Assembly (NCBI GenBank): GCA_018400335.1
Contig: JAGYMT010000016.1
Span: 1-13,389, forward strand
Length of the DNA: 13,389 nt
Direction: 5' to 3'
Source: Kiritimatiellia bacterium
GTDB taxonomy: Bacteria > Verrucomicrobiota > Kiritimatiellia > JAAZAB01
Position 1 is the stretch's first letter, and every line of letters starts with the position of its first letter. Made by a program: the position numbers and the translations under genes. The notes below the pieces were generated by a model. That model searched no databases and was not told the origin of the DNA. It saw only the letters and a list, made by a program, of their open reading frames with translations. Positions 1-6,445 of this stretch are shown here, in pieces.

Positions 1-1368
1 GACGAAGTCGCGCATCTCCGCGTCATCGTCGAGCGGGAAGAAGTCATACAGGTCGCCGCCTATCTCGCGGGCCGGCTCGAGCAGCGCGAACAGGTCAAGA
101 TCCACGCGCGCGGGGAAGGGCAAGAAATCGCGTGGAACGAGCCCCATCTGTATATCGCGGGCGACGCGCAGCTCTCCGAGCATCCGTTCGCGGGCGGCGG
201 TGGTCTCACGCAGATCGGCGATATAGCGCTTGAGGCTGTCGCGCATGTCGCCGAAGGCGCGCGTGAGGTGGGCGACCTCGTCGCACCCCTTCGGGGCGGG
301 GAGGGCGGCGTCGAGGTTGCCGCCGGCAAGGACGCCCGCTGCGTCACGCAGCCTGCTTATCGGCCGCGCTATCGAGCGGGCTATGAGGCCGACCGCCAGC
401 GCGAGCATCAGAAGCCCGGCTATTCCGACTATTCCCTGTCTGCGGCTGAGATGCACTACCGCATTGTTCATCTCGTCCCATGATATGAGCGCGGCCATTA
501 TCCAGTCAGCCGAACGAAGCGGGGTGAAAGCAAGCCAGGACGGCTCTCCCGAGACGAAGCTGACGAACGGCATGATGCCCGGCTCTCCCGAGACCATGCG
601 CAGACCCGTGGCGCGAAGCTCTTCGTCGTCCCGCTCCTCGGCTATGCTGAAAATCGTCTCATTGAGGACAAGCTCCGGAATGGGATGTGATACGTAGGTC
701 CCGTTCCGGCTCATCAGCAGGCCGTAGCCGTCCTCGCCGAGCGGGAGCTCGGCGATCTGTTTCTCGATCCAGTCAATGGTCAGGTCGCAAGTCACCACGC
801 CGGCGAAGCGCCGGCCCTCTGCTGTATTGACGCGGATCGGAACGGAATAGGTAACCATAAGGATGCCGTCCCAATCGTAGGGTTCGCTCCACACCGGCCT
901 GCCGAGGTACTTGGGTAGGGTGTACCAGTCCGCGCGTGTGTGAACGTGGTCCGGTCCGGAAAGGTCCGTGTATTCCACGCCGTCGCCGCTGCGGTGCTCG
1001 TAGGCAGCGAGGTCCGGCCAGCTGTCGGGCGCCATGTCCGGCTCCAGCGCGATGCAGCACCCATACACGCCCGGATTATCGAGAATGCAGCGCGTCTGCA
1101 TTGCGCGCGCCTGCTCGAACGGCATGTGCAGGTTCTGGGACTCGATGCTCAAGGCCATTCCCGAGACCAGTCCTTGCAGCACGCCAAGCTGGGCATCAAT
1201 GCGGCGCGCGGCGCCGTCGGCGAGGAACACGGCCTTTTCCTTCATCTCGGCCTTGATCCGCTCGCGCGAGGTCGAATAGCTCCAGATCATTACCCCGGCA
1301 AGGATCAGGCCCGTCACGCCGAGAACCCACGCCATCATGCGCGCCCGTATCGTGCGGTGACACATCAT
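1..1368 (-). CDS. Cache-HAMP-SpoIIE (RsbU-type) PP2C phosphatase, 3' end cut by window edge
   Basis: An open frame of 456 codons runs from the ATG at 1368 to the left window edge without a stop. Residues about 12-30 form a first membrane segment. Residues about 35-300 form an extracytoplasmic Cache-type sensor (WYTLPK, VWSEPYD, VTYSVPI, FAGVVTCDLTIDW). A second membrane segment (about 311-332) leads into a HAMP domain with the RSIARPI junction. A linker helix (RVARDIQMGLVP) follows, then the start of a SpoIIE/PP2C domain with the metal-binding signature EIGGDLYDFF (about 435-444). Family knowledge: such proteins dephosphorylate anti-sigma-factor antagonists in partner-switching pathways. The missing part should hold the rest of the phosphatase. 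The start is set by AAAGGAG just upstream and by an ATGA overlap with the binding-protein gene, implying coupled expression and a shared function. Domain call is secure; the ligand is unknown. Confidence 0.88.
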   Translation of the reverse strand, partial: MMCHRTIRARMMAWVLGVTGLILAGVMIWSYSTSRERIKAEMKEKAVFLADGAARRIDAQLGVLQGLVSGMALSIESQNLHMPFEQARAMQTRCILDNPGVYGCCIALEPDMAPDSWPDLAAYEHRSGDGVEYTDLSGPDHVHTRADWYTLPKYLGRPVWSEPYDWDGILMVTYSVPIRVNTAEGRRFAGVVTCDLTIDWIEKQIAELPLGEDGYGLLMSRNGTYVSHPIPELVLNETIFSIAEERDDEELRATGLRMVSGEPGIMPFVSFVSGEPSWLAFTPLRSADWIMAALISWDEMNNAVVHLSRRQGIVGIAGLLMLALAVGLIARSIARPISRLRDAAGVLAGGNLDAALPAPKGCDEVAHLTRAFGDMRDSLKRYIADLRETTAARERMLGELRVARDIQMGLVPRDFLPFPARVDLDLFALLEPAREIGGDLYDFFPLDDDAEMRDFV

Positions 1369-2363
1369 GGTGTCTCCTTTTCGAACGGTGCGAAGGTCTC
1401 GAAGGAGGGCGCTGCGGAAACCAGTCCGGCCTCGTCGAGCATTTCGACGACGCCGCGATACGTGGCGGAATCGAGTCGGCCAGGCTCGCCGGCGTCGTTC
1501 GGCGGGTAAATCGAGAGCAGCACGCTGTCCAGCATCCAGCGGGTGTGCGGCCTGTTGACCGGGACACCGGCAAGCCGCGACTCGCGAAGCACCGACTCGA
1601 CCGCTTCATCCCTGTTCCGTCCGGCATATTCCCAGCCAGCGAGCGTGGCTCGGCGGAGCGCCGTGCATCGTCCCGGGTGTTCCTTTGCGGTGTTCACCGA
1701 AGTGTAAATGCCGTCCTCCGGGAAGCCCAGTCCGTAGTCGCGCATCATGAACACCGTTAGGCGGTCGTTGTTCACTCCCGCCTGGTAGATACGGTGATAC
1801 TCGTTGTAGAACATTGCGGCGCAAGCCGCCACCCCGCGATGGAGGAACAGGTTCACGGTGTAATTCTGTGGCCTGAAGCCCGGCTTGATCCCGTGGATGG
1901 AAAAGAAGGTCTCGAATGCCGCGGAGAAAGCGCTCGGCCAGTAGCTTACGAGCCGGCCGTCAAGGTCGGACGGCTTGTCTATGCCCTCGTCCTTCCAAGC
2001 GACGAGCATCAGGTTGGAGCGGCGTAAAACCTGCGCCACCTGCGCCAGCGGGACGGGCGCGCGCGACTTCACTATCGCGTCGGCCAGGAACATTGTTGCG
2101 AAATCAGCTTTGCCTTCGGCCAGGTAATCGAGGGAAGACGGGCCCGGCCCGGTGTGGAGCAGTGTCACGTCCAGTCCGGCGTCGCGGAAGAACCCCCTGT
2201 CGCGGGCTATATAAAAGCCAGCGAACTGGCTTTGCGGCAGCCATTGCAGCGCGAGCCGGATTGGGAACAGGGATTCGTCCGCCCCCGTTGGTTCGGCATT
2301 GCCCGGTCCGCACGCGAACAGCAAAGCCAGCGCAAGCACAAAGTCCCATCTTCCGCGCATCAT
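1365..2363 (-). CDS. NMT1/THI5-like substrate-binding lipoprotein
   Basis: The product has 332 residues. The N-terminus has a hydrophobic stretch ending in LFAC (Cys18), a lipobox, so it is probably a lipid-anchored periplasmic protein. The mature part starts with the family hallmark LALQWLPQSQFAGFYIARD, followed by GFFRDAGLDV and a YLAEGKADFA segment. This matches NMT1/THI5 (SsuA/THI5-like) type II periplasmic binding proteins, which bind pyrimidine precursors, sulfonates or related small molecules. No permease or ATPase gene lies nearby. Its stop overlaps the start of the Cache-SpoIIE phosphatase gene (ATGA), so it more likely serves that sensor than an importer; this is inference. The start is ATGATG directly after GAGGAGG. 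The second ATG (2360) has the better spacing, so the true start may be one codon downstream. The ligand cannot be read from the sequence. Confidence 0.85.
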   Translation of the reverse strand: MMRGRWDFVLALALLFACGPGNAEPTGADESLFPIRLALQWLPQSQFAGFYIARDRGFFRDAGLDVTLLHTGPGPSSLDYLAEGKADFATMFLADAIVKSRAPVPLAQVAQVLRRSNLMLVAWKDEGIDKPSDLDGRLVSYWPSAFSAAFETFFSIHGIKPGFRPQNYTVNLFLHRGVAACAAMFYNEYHRIYQAGVNNDRLTVFMMRDYGLGFPEDGIYTSVNTAKEHPGRCTALRRATLAGWEYAGRNRDEAVESVLRESRLAGVPVNRPHTRWMLDSVLLSIYPPNDAGEPGRLDSATYRGVVEMLDEAGLVSAAPSFETFAPFEKETP

Positions 2364-2389
2364 CCTCCTCGATGGTTATTGAATCATCA

Positions 2390-3130
2390 TCAATTTTTCG
2401 CATCTTCGCTGCTGCTCGCGGCCGCGCCAGGCAAAGGACCGGGGCGGAGCTCTATCCAGTCGAGCTGCGCCTCGGCCGCGGTGCCTGTGTATTGGCTGTT
2501 GCAGGAAACGCCAACTCCGAATTCTTCCGGAATGGTCCCGAACGCTTTCTTGAGCTCCTCCGCTACGTTCCGCTCTTCAATAAAAAACTGCTTACCGTCC
2601 CCGTCGTTCTTGTTGCGCAGGCAGATCCACTTCACCTGCATCATCCCTCCGGCATATTTCGCGCTGCCTTCTGCGTCCGCTGGTGTCTCGGTCTCCCACC
2701 GGTATGCCACGGAGCGCTGCCGGAACATGCCGCCGTAGCTGATGTATATGCCGATGGCCTGGTCATCCTTCCCGGATTCCCGTCCGTCGGCGTCCGTTGG
2801 GAAAGTCGTTACGCGCCACTTCCAGCGCAGGACCGGGTTCTTTTCGAGATCAATTTTCTTCAGGGTGATCATGAAAGTGCCGCTAGCGTTGTCAGCGCGC
2901 ATATTGAGAAAAGTCGTTCCAGACTCCTTGTCCTTTGACACGCTGAAAACCGCCGCCTTGACACCGGGCTTGGTTTTCACCTGCCAGCCGTCCGGCATGG
3001 CATTGAAATCCTCGCGCCAGGCCGGGGCGCCCGCGGAATCGTCCGCGGGTTCGCCGCGTGTGGATGATAAACAACACGCCAGGCATACGGCAATCAGGAA
3101 AGCAGGCAATATGGATGAACGACTTCTCAT
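2390..3130 (-). CDS. DUF3047 family secreted protein
   Basis: The product has 246 residues from the ATG at 3130. That start was chosen because it forms an ATGA overlap with the stop of the upstream methyltransferase gene and a GGTGAG-type ribosome-binding site lies just before it; an in-frame ATG further upstream (3184) lies inside the neighbour. Residues about 8-22 form a Sec signal peptide core (ILPAFLIAVCLACCL). A lipoprotein anchor is possible but the lipobox is poor. The mature part resembles DUF3047: NPVLRWKWRVTTFP (about 98-111), then DDQAIGIYISYGG (about 122-134), and a C-terminal LDWIEL strand. The pattern suggests a beta-sandwich. No function is established for the family, and the operon gives only a weak hint of an envelope role next to a binding lipoprotein and a membrane sensor. 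Confidence 0.75.
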   Translation of the reverse strand: MRSRSSILPAFLIAVCLACCLSSTRGEPADDSAGAPAWREDFNAMPDGWQVKTKPGVKAAVFSVSKDKESGTTFLNMRADNASGTFMITLKKIDLEKNPVLRWKWRVTTFPTDADGRESGKDDQAIGIYISYGGMFRQRSVAYRWETETPADAEGSAKYAGGMMQVKWICLRNKNDGDGKQFFIEERNVAEELKKAFGTIPEEFGVGVSCNSQYTGTAAEAQLDWIELRPGPLPGAAASSSEDAKN

Positions 3131-4008
3131 TTTCTCACCGCCTTCACAAGGGCCGCGATGTGCGCGGGAGTGGTGCCGCAGCACCCGCCGATGATGTTAG
3201 CGCCAGCCGCGATGAGCGCCGGTGCCGCCGCGGCCATCATCTCGGGCGTGTCGGGAAAGACCATCTTGCCTTCCCGTATAACGGGCATGCCGGCGTTCGC
3301 GTGAATAAGGATCGGGGCTTTCGGCGCCGAGCCGCGGATTTCCCTGACCACTTCAATCATTCTCTCGAACCCGTTCCCGCAGTTCGCGCCTATTATGTGG
3401 GCGCCCGCTTCGAGGCAGGCGCGCGCGGCCTCTGTCGGCGAGATGCCCATCATCGTCTTGTAGTCTCCCTGGACGGAGCGCTCGAACGTAAAGGTGCAGA
3501 TGATTTCCAGGCTCGTGTTCTCACGAACCGCTTTTATGGCTATCCCCGCCTCATCCAGCGCCGACATGGTCTCAATGCAGGCGGCGTCGGCGCCGCCCTT
3601 TTCCAGCGCGGCGGCCTGACTGCTGAATGCGTCGTACAGCTCCTGCTCGGTAACGTCGCCCATGAGTAGCATCTTGCCGGTCGGCCCCATTGACCCGAGA
3701 ACGTGCTTGTTCGGGCCTGCGGCTTCGCGTGAAATGGCGGCTGCTGCTGCGTTCAGCTCATTCACGCGATCAGCCAGTCCGAAGGAATCCAGTTTGAAGC
3801 CGGTGCCGCCGAAGCTGTTGGTCAGAATCATATCGGCGCCCGCGTTCATGTAGGCTTGCGCTATTGCGAGCACATCAGCCCGATGCGTGACGCACCACAG
3901 TTCCGGGCACTCGCCCGGCTGCAGGCCCTTCTCTTGCAGCAGGGTCCCCCACGCGCCGTCCGAAACCAAAACCTTTCCGCCTTGCAACTGCTGCACTATT
4001 TTTTCCAT
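3127..4008 (-). CDS. Homocysteine S-methyltransferase family protein (MetH N-terminal/BHMT-like)
   Basis: The product has 293 residues, about the length of a stand-alone homocysteine-binding barrel. It begins with the family motif DGAWGTLLQ (about 17-25) and carries TNSFGGT (63-69). It has the three zinc ligands expected for thiolate activation: Cys210 in GANCGNG and Cys276-Cys277 in GGCCGTTP. Known enzymes of this fold transfer a methyl group to homocysteine from methylcobalamin, S-methylmethionine or betaine. No cobalamin or folate domains are attached, so the methyl donor is unclear and a corrinoid-partner role is possible. The start has a strong AGGAGGTG four bases upstream. It is the first gene of the minus-strand operon, and its stop overlaps the DUF3047 start. 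No SAM or cobalamin riboswitch was recognised in the short leader. Confidence 0.87.
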   Translation of the reverse strand: MEKIVQQLQGGKVLVSDGAWGTLLQEKGLQPGECPELWCVTHRADVLAIAQAYMNAGADMILTNSFGGTGFKLDSFGLADRVNELNAAAAAISREAAGPNKHVLGSMGPTGKMLLMGDVTEQELYDAFSSQAAALEKGGADAACIETMSALDEAGIAIKAVRENTSLEIICTFTFERSVQGDYKTMMGISPTEAARACLEAGAHIIGANCGNGFERMIEVVREIRGSAPKAPILIHANAGMPVIREGKMVFPDTPEMMAAAAPALIAAGANIIGGCCGTTPAHIAALVKAVRK

Positions 4009-4012
4009 TCAA

Positions 4013-4020
4013 CACCTCCT
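4013..4020 (-). promoter_or_regulatory. Strong ribosome-binding site of the methyltransferase operon
   Basis: The minus strand reads AGGAGGTG four bases before the ATG at 4008, a near-complete match to the 16S anti-Shine-Dalgarno. It fixes the start and suggests this host uses canonical Shine-Dalgarno initiation, in contrast with the sulfatase gene at 6446. Confidence 0.75.
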
Positions 4021-4046
4021 CGTATGAATAACATTTCTAGCAAATC

Positions 4047-4064
4047 TGTTCGCAAAAGAGAACA
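4047..4064. promoter_or_regulatory. Possible operator: inverted repeat TGTTC-N8-GAACA
   Basis: Perfect 5-bp inverted arms flank an 8-bp spacer, about 40 bp upstream of the methyltransferase start. The position, and the lack of any coding role, fit a regulator site. Short arms like these also occur by chance, so this is a candidate only. No convincing minus-strand -35/-10 pair was found around it. Confidence 0.25.
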
Positions 4065-4361
4065 CATTTCTGGCTCTTTCCGGAGTTATGACCGTTTTTA
4101 AGGCAATTGCCTCACGGCAGGGGCGGTCAAGGCGCGCGTTCTCGGCGGGAACAGGGTCCTGCCCGGGTGGAAAGTGGTGCTGACGGGGCCGGCCGGATGT
4201 CGGTATAATATTGAAAGAAGATTATTGCAGTTATTGCTCGACTAGTGCGCGGTATTGTGACTGTATTTAATGTGTTCTTTGTGGATGCTTCATGGATGCC
4301 GTCGAAAAGCGTGAGGATCAGGAGAAGTTCTGCCGCGTCGTACAGCCGGAATGGCACGGAA
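4065..4361. other. Intergenic region between the divergent methyltransferase operon and the transposase gene
   Basis: No gene is supported here. The stretch holds a perfect 12-bp palindrome AGGCAATTGCCT (4101-4112), a GGCAGG/CCTGCC pair of inverted 6-mers (4116-4121 and 4159-4164), and a TATAAT box (4204-4209). Two GGATGC words lie at about 4283-4299; the first is within GTGGATGC, resembling the half-site of the REP-like repeats inside the downstream gene. The frame stays open upstream of the chosen transposase start back to 4245, but that part does not look like the family. Confidence 0.5.
4180..4209 (+). promoter_or_regulatory. Putative sigma70-type promoter of the transposase gene
   Basis: A perfect -10 box TATAAT (4204-4209) is preceded by CTGACG (4180-4185), which matches four of six bases of TTGACA, with an 18-bp spacer. 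Transcription would start near 4216 and give a leader of roughly 145 bases before the transposase ATG. The strong -10 stands out in this GC-rich stretch, but the -35 is only partial. Confidence 0.4.
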
Positions 4362-5405
4362 ATGAGCACAACGCAATACAACCCCGAAATCCATCATAGA
4401 CGATCAATCCGGTTAAAAGGCCACGATTATGCCCGCGGTGGTTTGTATTTTGTGACGATTTGCGCGCATCGGGATGCAGGCGATCTTTTCGCAAAGCCAG
4501 CAGTGCGCGAACTGGTCGCCCGCGTATGGAGAGAATTGCCCCAATCCCCCGCCGTAGGGGCATCCCTCGTGGATGCCCTCCCCTCTGTGGATGCCCCAAA
4601 AAAGGGCGCCCACGAGGGGCGCGTGGAAAAGGGCGCCCACGAGGGGTGCCCGTACGTGATCATGCCGGATCATTTTCATGCGTTGGTGCGAATGTGTGGT
4701 AACATCGGAGCTGGCTTCGCGCCTACCCATCTTGGTGATGTCATTGGCGCATTCAAATCGTTGGTGGTGCATGCATATATCGCAGAGGTTAAGGCCAGTC
4801 GGCTTGCGCCGTTTCCGGGCAAGATATGGCACCGGAATTATTATGAAACGATCGTGCGCACGCCGGAGGCGGCGCACAATATCGCCGAATATATCCGAAT
4901 GAATCCGTGGAAGCTGGTTCAGCACGGCATGCATGAAGGCCAATCATTCCGGATGATCGGCAATCCCGCCCTGCTCAATCACGAAAAGATAGGCGTGCTC
5001 TGCTCGCGCAACTGTCCCGAAACGGTCCTGCAGGCGGCTCAGGATCGCGCTCGCTCCGCAACCGCGGAGCACTGCTTCCTCGGCGGATTCCACTCCTTGC
5101 CGGAAAGAGCCATCCTCGATGCCCTTCTGCAAAGCCAGGCCAAACTCATCTGCTGTCCCGCCTGGGGTATTGATGACATGCGCATCCCCGCGGACTGGCT
5201 CCACGCACTTGAAGCCAACCGCATGCTCATCCTCGAAATGCCCGGTAAGGACCACACACATGTCGCCCCATCTCTTGCCGCCGCCGAAGAACGCAACCGA
5301 TTCGTGCTGGCATGCGCCGAAAAGCGCTGGACTCCCCACGTGAGCCCTGGTCGAATGCTGGAACGGTTGCTGAAAGAAGCGGTGAAGCAGATTAAGGGGA
5401 AGTAG
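4362..5405 (+). CDS. REP-associated tyrosine transposase (RAYT) fused to a C-terminal DprA-like SLOG domain
   Basis: The product has 347 residues from the ATG at 4362, where the family N-terminus begins (YNPEIHHRRSIRLKG, then GLYFVTIC). Residues about 1-190 are a Y1/HUH transposase: the HUH-type motif is MPDHFHALV (His104, His106), KIWHRNYYETIVRT follows at about 154-167, and the probable catalytic Tyr177 lies in AEYIRMNP. Residues about 62-97 are an insert with two GAHEG copies, encoded by REP-like palindromes. Residues about 198-347 are not part of ordinary RAYTs. They read like DprA/SLOG: IGVLCSRNCPE, GGFHSLPERAILDALL, KLICCPAWGI, an RNR at 311-313 and a VSPGRML end. The join is in frame with no sign of frameshift. 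RAYTs nick and move REP palindromes as single strands; DprA binds single-stranded DNA, so a joint role in ssDNA handling is plausible inference. The ribosome-binding site is weak. Confidence 0.85.
   Translation: MSTTQYNPEIHHRRSIRLKGHDYARGGLYFVTICAHRDAGDLFAKPAVRELVARVWRELPQSPAVGASLVDALPSVDAPKKGAHEGRVEKGAHEGCPYVIMPDHFHALVRMCGNIGAGFAPTHLGDVIGAFKSLVVHAYIAEVKASRLAPFPGKIWHRNYYETIVRTPEAAHNIAEYIRMNPWKLVQHGMHEGQSFRMIGNPALLNHEKIGVLCSRNCPETVLQAAQDRARSATAEHCFLGGFHSLPERAILDALLQSQAKLICCPAWGIDDMRIPADWLHALEANRMLILEMPGKDHTHVAPSLAAAEERNRFVLACAEKRWTPHVSPGRMLERLLKEAVKQIKGK
4557..4651. repeat. Cluster of REP-like palindromes inside the transposase gene
   Basis: The cluster holds related palindromes in two orientations. 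Unit 1 (4558-4578) is a perfect 8-bp stem GGGCATCC/GGATGCCC with loop CTCGT. A half unit with GTGGATGCCC follows (4587-4596). Unit 2 (4606-4622) is GCGCCC/GGGCGC with loop ACGAG. Unit 3 (4631-4651) is GGGCGCCC/GGGTGCCC with loop ACGAG. The loops CTCGT and ACGAG are reverse complements, so units 2 and 3 are inverted relative to unit 1. The half unit (4580-4596) can also pair with 4604-4619 across a C-plus-A6 loop into a long imperfect hairpin, as in paired REPs (REPINs). A 20-bp direct repeat (4600-4619, 4627-4646) has a 27-bp period, which keeps the reading frame. Confidence 0.8.
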
Positions 5406-5495
5406 GAAAAGTTTAACCATGAAGGAAATGATGATTTAACCACGGAAAACCCCCGCCGGCGGCATTCCTGAATCGATAAGGGTCAAGAGGGAATA
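5406..5495. other. Convergent gap between the transposase and lipB genes
   Basis: The gap holds two copies of TTTAACCA (5412-5419, 5435-5442) followed by purine-rich sequence, and a GC palindrome CCGCCGGCGG (about 5453-5462). The palindrome has no loop room and only a short T run on the minus strand, so it is not called a terminator. Confidence 0.35.
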
Positions 5496-6233
5496 TCACC
5501 CGTTCCTCCGAAACCTGCAAACCGGATTCGAGGTGCGCAGGATCTCCGAGAGCGCGGGGCAATCGGCTCCGGACAAAGTGAAGCGCTGGAGCGCCCTGTG
5601 GCAGACGGCGCCGAAGTGAAATGCCAGGCGTTCCCGCACGGCATCGGCGGCCGGCGCGGCATCACTCATTATTTCGAGCATTGAAGTGACCCGCTCGCCG
5701 GCGAGCCCGCAGGGAACAATGGCGGTGAAGCCGGAGAGATCGGGGTTCACGTTGAAGCTCAACCCGTGGAAAGCGACCCAGCGCTTGAACCGGACGCCGA
5801 TCGCCGCGATCTTTCCGCTCTCGGTCCAGGCGCCGGTCATGCCCTTTCTGCGGAACGCTTGAACGCCGAAATCGCCGACCGTGCGGATGGCGACTTCCTC
5901 GAGGTTGTGAAGATAACCGTGCGCGTCCGCTTCCTTGTCGCCAAGTTTGATGATTGGATACATTATCACCTGTCCCGGCCCGTGCCACGTGACATCGCCT
6001 CCGCGGGAGGTTGCTGTTATTTCCATCCCGCAGCGCGCCAACTCTTCGGGCGGGAGCAGTACATTCTCTTCGCGCGCGCGTACTCCCAGCGTGATGACCG
6101 GATCATGTTCCAGGAACAGCACCACGTCGGGAATGGCGCCGGCGATGCGGGCGGCCACGAGCCGTTCCTGCAGCTTGGTCGCGGCGGCGTATCGAACCGG
6201 CGCATCAAAATATACGGCAAAAGCATTCATCAT
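5496..6233 (-). CDS. lipB: Octanoyltransferase LipB
   Basis: The product has 245 residues. It transfers the octanoyl group from acyl carrier protein to lipoyl domains of 2-oxoacid dehydrogenases and the glycine cleavage H protein, in the cytoplasm. Visible family landmarks are LEHDPVITLG (about 41-50), RGGDVTWHGPGQ (77-88), GKIAAIGVR with the catalytic Lys141, the HGLSFNVN block (about 156-163), and IVPCGLAGE with the acyl-accepting Cys175. The tail after about residue 210 is somewhat longer than in typical LipB and shows no motif I recognise. Translation starts at ATGATG with a weak ribosome-binding site. lipA is not in the window. The gene is divergent from the sulfatase and convergent with the transposase, so it is probably a single-gene unit. 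Confidence 0.95.
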   Translation of the reverse strand: MMNAFAVYFDAPVRYAAATKLQERLVAARIAGAIPDVVLFLEHDPVITLGVRAREENVLLPPEELARCGMEITATSRGGDVTWHGPGQVIMYPIIKLGDKEADAHGYLHNLEEVAIRTVGDFGVQAFRRKGMTGAWTESGKIAAIGVRFKRWVAFHGLSFNVNPDLSGFTAIVPCGLAGERVTSMLEIMSDAAPAADAVRERLAFHFGAVCHRALQRFTLSGADCPALSEILRTSNPVCRFRRNG

Positions 6234-6409
6234 GAATCCGGCAATTGAAGTTTTTCCAGCAGGCTAGTAGACCGTTCATTCTGGAAACACTCGTTTGAGG
6301 GCACTCTACGTTGTTCGGGCGGTATTTGTCAATCGGCGGACAACAACATTTTGGTGTTACCCACACGGAACCCGGAAGGACCTCATTTCCCGGCGTACGC
6401 GAGGACTTG

Positions 6410-6437
6410 TTGACATGTCCTGCGACCGTGCTAGTAT
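6410..6437 (+). promoter_or_regulatory. Sigma70 promoter with extended -10, giving a leaderless sulfatase mRNA
   Basis: A perfect -35 TTGACA (6410-6415) is followed after 16 bp by TAGTAT (6432-6437), preceded by TG at the extended -10 position (TGCTAGTAT). TATAAC at 6435-6440 overlaps it as an alternative with 19-bp spacing. Transcription should start six to eight bases after the -10, at about 6443-6446, that is at or next to the ATG at 6446. No Shine-Dalgarno is present. Confidence 0.6.
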
Positions 6438-6445
6438 AACGCACA

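Noticed and set aside
1916..2938. A 340-codon open frame on the plus strand
   Set aside because: It lies antisense across the THI5-like and DUF3047 genes, has Arg/Pro/Ala-rich sequence typical of GC-rich shadow frames, and shows no domain.
4245..4361. A 39-residue N-terminal extension of the transposase
   Set aside because: Family members begin close to the YNP-HHRRSIRLKG block; the extension has no family similarity, so the ATG at 4362 was chosen.
4600..4646. CRISPR-like spacing of a 20-bp direct repeat
   Set aside because: There are only two copies with a 7-bp gap inside a coding gene; it is better explained as paired REP-like units.
5451..5465. A GC-rich palindrome as lipB terminator
   Set aside because: The palindrome has no loop and only a short T run, so a Rho-independent terminator is not supported.
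6308..6350. GTTGTT...AACAAC inverted repeat in the lipB-sulfatase gap
   Set aside because: The arms match over only six bases with a long spacer, which is expected by chance.
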